DNA from: RYN-230 sp963704995
Lineage (GTDB): Bacteria; Actinomycetota; Actinomycetes; Streptosporangiales; Streptosporangiaceae
Reading direction: 5' to 3'
NCBI GenBank assembly: GCA_963704995.1
Contig: CAVPIM010000018.1
Span: 251,414-315,413 of the forward strand
Length of the DNA: 64,000 nucleotides
A program made the position numbers and the translations under genes. The notes beneath the pieces are model-generated. The model searched no databases and had not been told where the DNA came from. It worked only from the letters and a program-made list of their open reading frames with translations. Position 1 is the stretch's first letter; each line of letters begins with the position of its first letter. This document shows positions 53,119 to 62,965 of the stretch, piece after piece.

Positions 53119-54213
53119 CTAGCCGACCTGCCAGGTGTCCGAGCCGGCCAGCAGCTCGGCCAGGTCGCCTTCGCCCTGCCGGGCCCGGGCCGCGGCGATC
53201 TGCTCGGCCATCAGGTCGTCGTAGCTGGCCCGTGGCTGCTGCCGGAACACGCCGATGGGGGTGTGCGCGAAGTCCGCGCTGTCCAGCCGGGACAAGGCGA
53301 ACGCGTAGGACGGGTCCGCCGCGTGCGCGTCGTGCACGACCAGCGAATCCGGGTCGGCCCCGGCCACGTCCACAGCCTCCAGCGAGCCGGTGCGGCCGAA
53401 GCGCAGTCCGCGGCTGCGGTCCGCGCCGAACCGGACCGGCTCACCGTGCTCCAGCCGGATCAGCGTGTCATCCCGCGACTCCGGGCTGGTCAGTGGCACG
53501 AATGCGTCGTCGTTGAAGATCGGGCAGTTCTGGTAGATCTCCACGAACGCCGTCCCGCGGTGATCAGCGGCGGCCCGCAGCACGCTGGTCAGGTGCTTGC
53601 GGTCGGAGTCGATGGTGCGGGCCACGAAGCTGGCCTCGGCGCCGAGCGCGAGGGAGACCGGGTTGAACGGGGTGTCCAGCGAGCCGAACGGTGTCGACTT
53701 GGTCACCTTGCCCTGCTCCGACGTCGGCGAGTACTGGCCCTTGGTCAGCCCGTAGATGCGGTTGTTGAACAGCAGGATCTTAATGTTCACGTTCCGCCGC
53801 AGCGCGTGGATGAGGTGGTTGCCGCCGATCGACAGCGCGTCGCCGTCCCCGGTGATCACCCACACCGACAGGTCGGGGCGGGAGGCGGCCAGCCCGGTCG
53901 CGATGGCCGGCGCGCGCCCGTGGATGGAGTGCATCCCGTAGCTGTCCACGTAGTACGGCAGCCGGGACGAGCACCCGATACCCGAGATCATCACCAGGTT
54001 CTCCCGGGGGATCTCCAGCTCGGGCAGGAACGACTGGAACGCGGCCAGGATGGCGTAGTCACCGCACCCGGGGCACCAGCGCACTTCCTGGTCGGACTTG
54101 AAGTCCTTGGTGCCGAGCTTCTCGTCGGCCACCGGCACCAGGGTCAGCGAGGCCGGCCTGCGGCCAGCCTCCAGCGCCCCGTCGTCAGCCCCGCCGTGTG
54201 CACCGTTAGACAT
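53119..54213 (-). CDS. korB: 2-oxoacid (2-oxoglutarate):ferredoxin oxidoreductase beta subunit
   Basis: 364 residues. Binds thiamine diphosphate and one [4Fe-4S]: 'VRWCPGCGDYAIL' (two ligands), 'ISGIGCSSRLPYYVD', TPP motif 'ITGDGDALSIGGNHLIHALRRN' (GDG..N) and 'EIYQNCPIFNDDAF'. With KorA it oxidises 2-oxoglutarate to succinyl-CoA and reduces ferredoxin. The C-terminal extension after residue 290 is usual for actinobacterial KorB. It overlaps korA by eight bases. Confidence 0.92.
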   Translation of the reverse strand: MSNGAHGGADDGALEAGRRPASLTLVPVADEKLGTKDFKSDQEVRWCPGCGDYAILAAFQSFLPELEIPRENLVMISGIGCSSRLPYYVDSYGMHSIHGRAPAIATGLAASRPDLSVWVITGDGDALSIGGNHLIHALRRNVNIKILLFNNRIYGLTKGQYSPTSEQGKVTKSTPFGSLDTPFNPVSLALGAEASFVARTIDSDRKHLTSVLRAAADHRGTAFVEIYQNCPIFNDDAFVPLTSPESRDDTLIRLEHGEPVRFGADRSRGLRFGRTGSLEAVDVAGADPDSLVVHDAHAADPSYAFALSRLDSADFAHTPIGVFRQQPRASYDDLMAEQIAAARARQGEGDLAELLAGSDTWQVG

Positions 54214-56077
54214 TGTCGATCACATCCTGGATCACGCCGGCCAGTTCGGCGGCACGGAACGGGAGTCCGCGCACCCGGTTGTAGGAGATCACGTCGGTCA
54301 GGTAGCGCCCGCGCAGCACGAGCGAGAGCTGCCCCAGGTTGATCTCCGGGACCAGCACCTTGTCGTAGCTGGCCAGGACGTCGCCGAGGTTGGCCGGGAA
54401 CGGGGACAGGTTGCGCAGGTGGGCCTGGGCCACCGAGCCACCCGCCACCCGGATGCGGCGCACGGCGGCGCCGATGGATCCGAACGTGGATCCCCAGCCC
54501 AGTACCAGCACCCTGGCCTGGCCATCCGGGTCGTCCACGGTGAGCGGCCCGATGTCGGCCGCGATGCCGTCGACCTTCGCCTGCCGCAGCCGGACCATCC
54601 GGTCGTGGTTGCCGGCGTCGTAGGAGATGGTGCCGGTGCCGTCCGCCTTCTCGATCCCGCCGATGCGGTGTTCCAGGCCGGGGGTGCCCGGAATGGCCCA
54701 CGGCCGGGCCAGGGTGTCCGGGTTCCGCTGGTAGGGCCGGAAGTCGGGCTTGCCGCCGTCCGCGCTGCTCCATTCGCCGGGGCTGGAGAAGGAGAACTCG
54801 TCCCGCAGCTTCGGCAGGCCGGCCGGGTCGGGGATGCGCCAGGGCTCCGAGCCGTTGGCCAGGTAGCCGTCGGACAGGATGATCACGGGAGTGCGGTACT
54901 TGGTGGCGATCCGCACCGCTTCCAGGGCGATCTCGAAGCAGTCCGACGGGGTGGCTGGGGCCAGCACCGCGACCGGGGACTCCCCGTTCCGGCCGTACAG
55001 CGCCATCAGCAGGTCGGCCTGCTCGGTCTTGGTCGGCATCCCGGTGGACGGCCCGGCCCGCTGGACGTCGATGACGATCAGCGGGAGTTCGAGGGAGACC
55101 GCCAGGCCGATGGTCTCCGCCTTGAGGGCCATGCCCGGCCCCGACGTGCTGGTCACCCCCAGCGCCCCGCCGAAGGACGCGCCGAGCGCCGCGCCGACGC
55201 CGGAGATCTCGTCCTCGGCCTGGAACGTGCGGACCCCGAACCGCTTGTGCTTGGACAGCTCATGCAGGATGTCCGAGGCCGGCGTGATCGGGTAGGCGCC
55301 CAGGAACAGGGGCAGCCCGGACCGCCGGGACGCGGCGACCAGGCCGTAGGACAGGGCGCTGTTGCCGGTGATGTTCCGGTAGGTGCCCGGGGCCAGGGTC
55401 GCGGGCTTGACCTCGTACTGGACCGAGAAGGCCTCGGTGGTCTCGCCGAAGTTCCAGCCAGCCTGGAAGGCGGTGATGTTCGCCTTCATGATCTCGGGCT
55501 TGTTCGCGAACTTCGACTTCAGGAACTTGAGCGTGCCCTCCAGCGGCCGGTTGTAGAGCCAGGAGAGCAGCCCGAGCGCGAACATGTTCTTGGCCCGCTC
55601 GGCTTCCTTGCGGGAGACGTCGATCTCCTCGAGGGCCTTGACCGTCATCGACGTGACCGCCACCGCGTGCACGTTGTAGCCGGACAGCGAGCCATCCTCC
55701 AGCGGGTTGGCCGCGTAGCCGACCCGGGTGAGGTTGCGCTTGGTGAACTCGTCGGTGTTGGCGATGATGTCCGCGCCGCGTGGCACGTCGGCCAGATTGG
55801 CCTTGAGCGCGGCCGGGTTCATCGCGACGAGCACGTCCGGCGCGTCACCCGGGGTCAGGATGTCGTGGTCGGCGAAGTGCAGCTGGAAACTGGATACCCC
55901 GGGGAGCGTCCCGGCAGGAGCCCGGATCTCGGCGGGGAAATTAGGCAGAGTTGAGAGATCGTTGCCGAACGCGGCCGTCTCCTGGGTGAAACGGTCGCCG
56001 GCAAGTTGCATGCCGTCACCTGAGTCACCAGCGAAGCGGATTATGACGCGATCGAGCTGCTGGACCTGCTTGGTCAC
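54206..56077 (-). CDS. korA: 2-oxoacid (2-oxoglutarate):ferredoxin oxidoreductase alpha subunit
   Basis: 623 residues from GTG 56077, chosen because AGGAGG lies ten bases upstream; a longer frame to 56224 has no site. The N-terminal gamma domain 'IIRFAGDSGDGMQLAGDRF' is fused to the alpha (pyrimidine-binding) domain 'GLPLFLGAYPITPASDILHELS', with 'FQAEDEISGVGAALGASFGG' and 'VDVQRAGPSTGMPTKTEQADL' typical of 2-oxoglutarate enzymes. First gene of the korAB operon. It is divergent from the NuoB/C/I genes. Confidence 0.92.
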   Translation of the reverse strand: MTKQVQQLDRVIIRFAGDSGDGMQLAGDRFTQETAAFGNDLSTLPNFPAEIRAPAGTLPGVSSFQLHFADHDILTPGDAPDVLVAMNPAALKANLADVPRGADIIANTDEFTKRNLTRVGYAANPLEDGSLSGYNVHAVAVTSMTVKALEEIDVSRKEAERAKNMFALGLLSWLYNRPLEGTLKFLKSKFANKPEIMKANITAFQAGWNFGETTEAFSVQYEVKPATLAPGTYRNITGNSALSYGLVAASRRSGLPLFLGAYPITPASDILHELSKHKRFGVRTFQAEDEISGVGAALGASFGGALGVTSTSGPGMALKAETIGLAVSLELPLIVIDVQRAGPSTGMPTKTEQADLLMALYGRNGESPVAVLAPATPSDCFEIALEAVRIATKYRTPVIILSDGYLANGSEPWRIPDPAGLPKLRDEFSFSSPGEWSSADGGKPDFRPYQRNPDTLARPWAIPGTPGLEHRIGGIEKADGTGTISYDAGNHDRMVRLRQAKVDGIAADIGPLTVDDPDGQARVLVLGWGSTFGSIGAAVRRIRVAGGSVAQAHLRNLSPFPANLGDVLASYDKVLVPEINLGQLSLVLRGRYLTDVISYNRVRGLPFRAAELAGVIQDVIDNV

Positions 56078-56394
56078 AGTCGGAGAACCTCCTCGGCGCG
56101 CCACGAGCCGGCGCCCTAGAGGCGGAGCGAGGCCAGCGAACGCCGCACCCGGCACGCACCGCGTCCGGGGCTGAGTTGGGATTGGTTCAATGTTACAGCG
56201 CTGTTGCGCTGCTCCACGGCACACGGGGGTTCCGCTAATAAGTAGTGACCTATCTCACACCAACCTGGTTCGGCTGGCGCGTGCGGAAGCCCGATGGCGC
56301 CGTGGAGAACATCGGGCTATCCCGTATGACGTCCCGCGGGGCGCCCCGGTTCACCAGGGGATGCCTTCTGGCCGGGCCCGGGTACCCTGGGCCG
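56078..56394. other. Divergent korAB / nuoBCI control region
   Basis: 317 bp holding the promoters of both operons. CAGCGC-TGTT-GCGCTG (56196-56211) is a perfect inverted repeat with 6-base arms, next to the AT-richer GGTTCAATGTTACAG. It is a candidate site for joint control. No Rex-type site seen here. Confidence 0.45.
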
Positions 56395-56922
56395 GTGGCT
56401 GCCGTGGATCTGCCCGCACCGCGTGCTGGCCGCGACCCCAGCGCGGCCGCCGGCCTGGGTACCGCGGCCGCCGGCGTGGGTACCGCGGCCGCCGGCACTG
56501 TCGTGGTGGACACGGCCCGGGGCTACGCGCTGTGGGTCTTCGACGCCGGGCTGGCCTGCTGCGCGGTCGAGTGCGCCGCCGCCCTGAGCCGGGTCAGCGG
56601 CGCGCCAGGTTCGGCCGGGGCGGCCCCGGAGGCTCGGGCCAGCGTGTTCATCGTGGCCGGCACGGTCACGGACAAGCTCGCGCCGCTGGTGCTCCGCGCC
56701 TACCAGCAGGTGCCGGATCCCAAGTGGGTCATGTCCTTCGGTGCCTGCTCCAACAGCGGCGGCCCGTACTGGGACTCCTACTGCGTGACCAAGGGCGTGG
56801 ACCAGATCATCCCGGTCAACGTCTACGTCCCCGGCTGCCCGCCCCGGCCGGAGGCGCTGCTGCACGGCCTGGACGTGCTCGCCCAGCGGCACCCCGCCGC
56901 CGGCCCCCGGCCGGGTCCCCGT
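56395..56922 (+). CDS. NuoB-like [4Fe-4S] subunit (second copy)
   Basis: Starts about GTG 56395. 'RGYALWVFDAGLACCAVECAAAL' has the tandem Cys of cluster N2; 'SFGACSNSGGPYWDSYCVTKGVDQIIPVNVYVPGCPPRPEALL' gives the other two (key FGACSNSGGPY..VPGCPPRPE). The segment between them is shorter than in the main NuoB. As sequenced there is no stop: the frame stays open to 57993, passing through NuoC and into NuoI. A one-base change near 56900 would end it at the TGA 56922 overlapping the NuoC GTG. I give that end. Confidence 0.75.
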
Positions 56923-57484
56923 GACCCGGGCCCCGGCCCTGGCCCCCGCCGCGATCGCGGACCGGATCCGGGCCGCCGTGGGCGTCGAGGTGGACCACGA
57001 AACCGGCCCGGGCATGGTCACGGTGACAGTGCCCCCGCAGGCCTGGGCGGCCGCGCTGGCCTGCGCCCGGGACGAGCTGGGCTGCGACTTCTTCGACTGG
57101 CTGACCGGGGTGGACGAGCTGGACGCCGGGGTGGCCGTGCTGGCGCATGTGTACTCCCTGGAAAGGCGGCACCACCTCATGCTGCGCACCCTGCTGGCCG
57201 ATGGGCAGGGACTGGCCACGGCCACGGGCCTCTACCGCGGTGCGGCGTGGCACGAACGCGAAACGCACGAGATGTTCGGCGTGCTGTTCGAGGGGCACCC
57301 CGGACTCGAGCCCCTGCTGCTCCCCGATGGCTTCGAACAGGTGCCGTTGCGGAAGAATTTTGTCCTCGCCGCGCGGCGCGACCGCGACTGGCCGGGCGCG
57401 AAGGAGCCGGGGGAGGCCGCTGGTGCCCGGGGGCGCCGCCGGCCGCCGGCGCCTGCCATTCACGACGGGTGGCCCGCCTCGTGA
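56921..57484 (+). CDS. NuoC-like subunit (second copy)
   Basis: 187 residues from GTG 56921. 'LGCDFFDWLTGVDEL', 'VLAHVYSLERRHHLMLRT' and 'AAWHERETHEMFGVLFEGHPGLEPLLLPDGF' (key WHERETHEMFGV.F.GHP) mark the 30-kDa subunit. Only 187 residues, lacking the long N-terminus of the main NuoC. It overlaps the following NuoI-like gene by four bases (GTGA). Confidence 0.85.
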   Translation: MTRAPALAPAAIADRIRAAVGVEVDHETGPGMVTVTVPPQAWAAALACARDELGCDFFDWLTGVDELDAGVAVLAHVYSLERRHHLMLRTLLADGQGLATATGLYRGAAWHERETHEMFGVLFEGHPGLEPLLLPDGFEQVPLRKNFVLAARRDRDWPGAKEPGEAAGARGRRRPPAPAIHDGWPAS

Positions 57485-57993
57485 CCGCTGACCTGCCCGC
57501 CCGCAGCCGCGGGGTGATCGGGCTCCTCGAGGAGAACTGCACCGTGTGCATGCTGTGCGCGCGGGAGTGCCCGGACTGGTGCATCTACATCGAGTCGCAC
57601 AAGGAGCCGGTGCCCAGTGCTCAGGAGTCCACTGCTCAGGCGGCCAGTGCCCAGGAGCCCGGTGTGCCGGGGACTGGCGTGCCGGGGACTGGCCGGGGCC
57701 GTCCGCGGGTCCGGAACGCGCTGGACCGGTTCGCCATCGACTTCTCGCTGTGCATGTACTGCGGGATCTGCATCGAGGTCTGCCCGTATGACGCGCTGTT
57801 CTGGTCCCCCGAGTTCAGCTACGCCGAGCCGGACCTGCGCGACCTGACCCACGAGCGCGGGCGGTTGCGGACCTGGATGCAGACCGTGCCGCCGCCGCCC
57901 GCGCATGATCCGGGCGCGCCGACGCCGAAGGAGCGGCTGGCGGTGCAGGCCGCCGACGGCGGCTCCGGGGCGGGGCTCCGGGGCACGTCCTAG
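57481..57993 (+). CDS. NuoI-like 2[4Fe-4S] ferredoxin subunit (second copy)
   Basis: 170 residues from GTG 57481. Two clusters: 'ENCTVCMLCARECPDWCIYI' and 'SLCMYCGICIEVCPYDALFW'. They are separated by a longer-than-usual linker carrying duplicated 'SAQE' and 'GVPGTG' units. This subgroup, with 'CPDWCI', is seen in second (nuo2-type) clusters of actinomycetes. It could take electrons from ferredoxin made by KorAB; that is inference. Confidence 0.85.
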   Translation: MTADLPARSRGVIGLLEENCTVCMLCARECPDWCIYIESHKEPVPSAQESTAQAASAQEPGVPGTGVPGTGRGRPRVRNALDRFAIDFSLCMYCGICIEVCPYDALFWSPEFSYAEPDLRDLTHERGRLRTWMQTVPPPPAHDPGAPTPKERLAVQAADGGSGAGLRGTS

Positions 57994-58093
57994 CCGCGGC
58001 GGGCGCTGCGCGCCGACGGGGCGGCGCTGTGTAGCCGCGGGTTCCTGGCTGGCGGGCGCTGGCTAGCGGCGGTCCCCGGCCAGCGGGCGCCGT

Positions 58094-58585
58094 CTAGCGG
58101 AAGTTGACGAACTGCAGCGCGACGTCGAGTTCCTTGCCCTTGACCAGCGAGATCACGGCCTGAAGATCATCCTTCTTCTTCGACGAGACACGGAGTTCCT
58201 CGCCCTGGACCTGAGCGCGGACCCCCTTCGGCCCCTCGTCGCGGATGATCTTGCCGATCTTCTTGGCATCCTCCTGCGTGATGCCCTCTTTGAGCTGGAT
58301 CCCGATCCGGTACTCCTTGCCCGAGGGCTTCGGGTCGGCCGCGTCCACGATCTTCAGCGAGACCTGGCGCCGGACCAGCTTGTCCTTGAACAGGTCGAGC
58401 ACGGCCTTGGCCCGTTCCTCGCTGTTGGCCCGGATCTCCACGCCATGGTCCCCGGACCAGCTGATGGATGCGCCGACCCCGCGGAAGTCGAAGCGGGTCG
58501 CGATCTCCTTGGCCGTCTGGTTGAGGGCGTTGTCAACTTCCTGGCGGTCGATCTTGCTGACGATGTCGAAGCTGCTGTCTGCCAT
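58094..58585 (-). CDS. YajQ-family nucleotide-binding protein
   Basis: 163 residues from ATG 58585, chosen over an upstream in-frame start because 'MADSSFDIVSKIDRQEVDNALNQ' is the conserved YajQ N-terminus. Continues with 'IATRFDFRG', 'LVRRQVSLKI' and 'KIIRDEGPKGVRAQVQGEELRV'. Two ferredoxin-like domains. In some bacteria YajQ proteins bind cyclic di-GMP or tRNA/GTP. In actinomycetes the gene often sits beside tRNA-Tyr, as here. Confidence 0.93.
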   Translation of the reverse strand: MADSSFDIVSKIDRQEVDNALNQTAKEIATRFDFRGVGASISWSGDHGVEIRANSEERAKAVLDLFKDKLVRRQVSLKIVDAADPKPSGKEYRIGIQLKEGITQEDAKKIGKIIRDEGPKGVRAQVQGEELRVSSKKKDDLQAVISLVKGKELDVALQFVNFR

Positions 58586-58817
58586 GCACGGCTCCTTTCC
58601 CGTCGGTTGTGCACGCCGGTAGAAGACTGAAGTTAGGACACGTCGGTGAAACACCGAGACCTGAGGCTACTGCGCCGCCGGGGAGCGGGGGGAATCCGCC
58701 GCGCGCCGCCCGCCTTCCCGGGCGGCCCGCAGGGGCTGGCCAGGGCCAGGTTGGCGATGGGACGAGAACCCCCGCTGTCCGCTATCCTTCACTGTGCTGT
58801 CCTCAGCGATGGCGCAC

Positions 58818-58902
58818 GGCAGGTTGCCCGAGTGGCCAAAGGGAGCGGTCTGTAAAACCGTCGGCTTAGCCTACGTTGGTTCGAACCCAACACCTGCCAC
58901 CA
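58818..58902 (+). tRNA. tRNA-Tyr (GUA)
   Basis: 85 nt with a 7-bp acceptor stem (GGCAGGT/ACCTGCC), class II long variable arm, D-arm sequence GCCCGAGTGGCCAAAGGGAGC, anticodon GTA at 58852-58854 in the loop CTGTAAA, T-arm GTTGGTTCGAACCCAAC and encoded CCA (58900-58902). The base-paired stems all close. Composition changes downstream, so this tRNA may be an integration site. Confidence 0.95.
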
Positions 58903-59547
58903 CCTGCGGAAACGGCCCGTGAGCTGGGGATTCCCGGCCTCGCGGGCTGTTGCTTTCGGGGCTGCGATGTCCCGCTGTGTCCATGGGAGTCCGGCTGTTT
59001 CCAGCTGTGCACGGACATATAGCGGACAGCGTCCGCGATCATGAAACGCGTTTGCGGCGCCGGATCGTGCTCGGCTCAGGACCGGAGCCTAGCCCTGGCA
59101 ATTCGTGCCCAGCAGAGCGGGAGGTGACGCTGTGACGTAGCAGCGGATCTTGCTGTTCGTAAGCTCGTCGTCGCCTGCCGGTGTAAATCCGGTCCGGGTA
59201 GCCGCCAGGAGGCCCGGTTGCAGGCTGGCGGTCCGGTTTGGAACGGTTCGGGCCGGAAGCCCAGCGTCAAGAGCCCTGTAAGGGGGAGCGATGATTCGGT
59301 CCGTAGCATGACGCGAAGCCTGCGGCGTCGTTAGCCTCAAGATTATTATCTGGCGGCGCCGCAGAAGACGACAGCCCGCGTGCGGCACAACGTGGATCAT
59401 CCCGTGCCAGGCGACTATTCCCCTGGAAATACCCCTTCGTGCAGCCATCGTTCCTCGACTGGGCGGTGGTGGCAGTTACAGTGCGCCTCGACCCGCTCCT
59501 GCAGCCCAGGATCTGACGGCCTCAGCCTTGATTCTTCTAGATCTAAA
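58903..59547. other. 645-bp region between tRNA-Tyr and accessory genes
   Basis: No convincing gene. GC content falls from left to right and AT-rich motifs appear after 59330 (TCAAGATTATTATC). I find no second copy of the tRNA 3' end here or further right in the window, so the far boundary of any island lies outside it. Confidence 0.4.
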
Positions 59548-61399
59548 CTAGATGGTAAAGATTCGAGCTGCTTGATCAATCAGTCCCTTCTGTCGCTTCT
59601 CTACGTCGATGTTTGTCCAGGCCTTCTTGGGGGCGAGGTCCGAGGTCATGGCTATCTCACTGGGCTGGTAATGTGCTATACGTTTCGTGCTAAATGGTTT
59701 GTTGTCGGCAGCTACATTATCATCAGCGCCGAAAAATGTCAGGTTGCCCAGCGTGTGCTTGATCGGCTCAAGCTCCGGATCACTGTCTGCCGCTCTTGCG
59801 CTCTGAGGATAGATATGTTCGAGTGTTGCTCCCTCGATGTCGATCACCTTCATCATTGACGGTTTTGGTGTGGCATTCTTCTGTTTTGATCCTGTCTTCA
59901 GCCACCAGGTTCGGTGGTCCTCCAGAGTCGTCAGAAATTCCTTGATATTCACGCGCTGGCTTGAGTTGGAATACTGGAGCTTCTCGGCCAAGAGTTGCTT
60001 GAATAGCGTTTCGCCAGCCTTATCCGTGATGAGGGCGCGCAACTGTGTCCGGAAAGAGTTCAGATTGTACGGCTTTTCCGGGGTCGCCTCACGCATGAGT
60101 CTTGCCTGCTGGTAGTACAGATTCGACGGGCGGGTCGCATGCCCGCCGAAGATGATCTTGTATCGGAAGGCGAAGACTTCGAGCATGTAGACGAGGTCCG
60201 CGAACATCTTCTCGTCCAGCGAACGGGCGGCAGCGAGCAGTACGGCGATCGCTAGGTCGTGCTTGAGGGTGACTACGAGGCGCCGAAGCCTGTCTACCTG
60301 CCAGGGTCTGACCAGCGTTGGCTTGCCTGGTGGACGATCATAGGGCCAATCGCCATTGACCAGCTTTGTATAGATCGCGAGTTCGTCGCGGAACCATTCG
60401 ATGACTTGGACCAGCTCGTCGGCGTTCGCCGGTGTGGTTGGTGGTGATGCCGGAAAGCAGAGATTCTGTATTGCCTCGAACAGGTCACCCTCGGCTCGCT
60501 TCCCCGTTACGGATGGATAGATAGCCTGGAAGAAGGCTTCGATCAGCTTCGCTGACTGGCCGAGCATCTCGTCCCAGATCTTCGCAGTGGCCTCTTGTTG
60601 TGCTGGGAAGTTTTCAAGGAGTTCCAGGCTCCGGCTTCGTAGTAGGTCGGCATCTGACAGAGACACCCCGCGATGGTTCAAGACCGAGAACAGCCGGTAC
60701 GCCTGCGACCGCTCTTGGGAGACGATGTGGATGACGTGCGCATCCAGCAGCAGGGCTGCCTCGGCGGACCAAGCGATCCATGCGTGCGTCGAGCGGCCCC
60801 GTCGTGCCAACATAAGTCTTTGTCATTTCCATTAGGGTCGTCCTGGCCTCGATCAGGAGGCCATGACTCTCCCTGGACGATTCAGGAGGGTTTTTACCAA
60901 GCAGCAGGGCCTCGAAGACTGGGTCGTCAGCAAGCGACAGAGTCATCCTCCTACGTACCGTCGTAGTCCCCGCCGAGACATCAGAGTCCTTCCACGTCAC
61001 GAAATTCTCGAGCGTGTCCTCTATTAGAGTCCGTGCGCGATCGGCGACGTTCTGATTGGTCGGATGACGATGTTCTTCGAGGTCGGTGGCTGCTTTCACG
61101 ACGCACGAGAGGGCGAGCATCAGAGTTGCGAGGCGCTGCTGGCCGTGAACGACCTCGTAGCTCGTCGGGCGGACCTTCTGGTTATCCGTGAGCTGGATGC
61201 AGACGACACCCCCGAAAAAGTGACTGGTCTGCCCCGCAGGATACCCAAGCATCGCGCTGATATCTTGAACAAAATCTTCGACCGACTCGTCCCAGGCATA
61301 AGCACGCTGATAGCGCGGTACGACAAGCGGAAATCGCTGTCCGAGGACTTCCCCCATCGTCATGCTTTTCGCCTCAACCGAGGCTGCTCCGTACAACAA
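59548..61399 (-). CDS. DUF262/DUF1524 (GmrSD-like) protein (frameshifted)
   Basis: About 617 residues. N-terminal DUF262 domain: 'GEVLGQRFPLVVPRYQRAYAWDE' (key VPxYQRxYxW) and 'SYEVVHGQQRLATLMLAL', where the usual DGQQR reads HGQQR. Middle: 'AYRLFSVLNHRGVSLSDADLLRS'. C-terminal DUF1524 HNH-type nuclease: 'ATLEHIYPQ' and 'HTLGNLTFF'. The two halves lie in different frames; one extra base between about 60740 and 60810 explains it. Single-chain GmrSD-like proteins cut modified phage DNA in some cases. Lower GC than the chromosome suggests transfer. Start taken as 61399. Confidence 0.8.
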
Positions 61400-61537
61400 G
61401 CCCGTCTCCTCTCGTGCTCATTAGCCTCTAGCATCCTGGCTCGCTCGTTCGTGATCTGGATGAGCCAGCGTGTGGACCCTGGCCGCGCTGTCCACGAGCG
61501 CGTGTACCTTTCTTACGCAGTTTTTAACTTTTATTTG

Positions 61538-62965
61538 TCACACCAGTTCAAGTTGTTCTAGCCACCGCAGAACTAGTGTCGCCTGGGTGGCGCTGAGCCC
61601 AGCGGGAGGGTCATCGCGGATTCGGCTGCGCAGCTCGTTTGGGCTCAGGTTGGTTGCGAGGTCCCTGATTTCTCTGGCGCCAGCGATCCTGGTCAGGAAG
61701 CTGTCCTGCACCAGGTCCAGTCTCCGCTCGTCTAGGAGGCGCTGCCCAAGGGGAGTCACGGCGATGCGGTTTCCTCCGATTTCCGCGAGCCCCAGGGAGG
61801 CGAGGCTTCGTATCCGCCGTCGGGCCTCTTCCCTGAGGGTGATCGTGGGGAAGCGTTCCTGGAAGGCATCGATGAAGCCGTCGAGGTCAGATCCTTCCTC
61901 GGCCAGGCGTGTCATCTCGATGAGCGTCTGCAGGTAGTTGCCGCTGCGGCCTTCGGGCAGTTTCTCGATGTGGTGTCTGTTGTTGGATTCAGCCGGCTGG
62001 GCGGGGCTGATCGTTCCACTCGCTCCACGTCCTGCACAGATGCATCGCTGACATTGATGCTGAGCAGCTTCTTGGCGTGAATCAGCAGGCTGTCTGGCCG
62101 CAGCAAGAAGAGCTGGTGCCGGCACGCTGGCGCAGTTCCCGGACTAGCCCTAGGTGCGGTCCACGCGCCTGGCCGTGTTCCTTGCGCCACCAGTCCTCTT
62201 TGACGTCCGCGGTGACAAAGAGCACGTCGCAGTTCCGCGTGGAGGCTTCGTCTAGTACCTGGGCCCAGACCAGGTAGTCCCCGACGGCGTAGTCGCTCTT
62301 CTTGCCCTTGTCCATGAATCCCGGGGGATGCCCTCGCGGATCCGGCGCTCGCCTTCTTCTGCAGCTACCTTGTAGGCGTCGGCTTCCATCGGGGGCCCGA
62401 TACGGCCTTTGAGTATCGAGTTGAGCGTCTGCAGGATCGGGTCGCCCTGGGTGCTGGTAGCGCTCAGCCTTGAATCTCCTGCGTCTGTGCGGGAGGAGAT
62501 ACTGCTGATCACATCCTGGAAAGACTCCCGCAGCTTCTCCTCCAAACGGGACACTTCTTCGGGGGCTAGTGCGATCCGGTTAGACCAGGTGCGAAGGACT
62601 TCGGTGGACTGCTCGCACTTCTCCTCAAGGTCCGCCATGGCCTTGGTGTCAAGAGCCTGGGGTTCCCTGAGCGCGGTCTCGCGGTTGCGCCAGAACTCGG
62701 CCAGGACCTGGTGGGGTACCCAAAGCTGGCCGCGGATCTTCTTCAGGACGGCAAACAGGTCGGTACGTGTGCGCGCCGTATACCGGTAGAGGTTAAGCAG
62801 CACGTTCGCGTCCGGGACCACCAGGCCCTGCGTCAGCACCCGGACGTACTCATCATCGGTGGGGCTCCGGTAGCCCTCGAAGTCGTCAAAGATGGTTCTC
62901 TGCGCTGACGGCTGCCTGCCACTCACCTTGCCATTATCGGACCACTGGCCGAGCGCTGCCCTCAT
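61538..62965 (-). CDS. PIN-like nuclease (PIN_8 type) with C-terminal winged-helix-like domain (frameshifted)
   Basis: About 475 residues from ATG 62965, in four segments. N-terminal PIN-like domain: 'GLVVPDANVLLNLYRYTARTRTDLF' (key catalytic Asp in VPDANVLLNLYR), 'LWVPHQVLAEFWRNR', coiled coil, 'GRIGPPM', then 'GIPPGFMDKGKKSDYAVGDYLVWAQVL' and 'VLFVTADVKEDWW' (second Asp). Each join needs one missing base: a C in the run at about 62322, and positions near 62108 and 62005. The last 150 residues ('LREEARRRIRSLASLGLAEIGGNRIAVTPLGQRLLDE') look like a winged helix. It could be a separate gene. PIN_8 proteins are commonly found in defence islands. Confidence 0.72.

Noticed and set aside
59089..59448. 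119-codon minus-strand frame downstream of tRNA-Tyr
   Set aside because: The C-terminal stretch TPAGDDELTNSKI looks somewhat protein-like, but there is no start site or family I can support.
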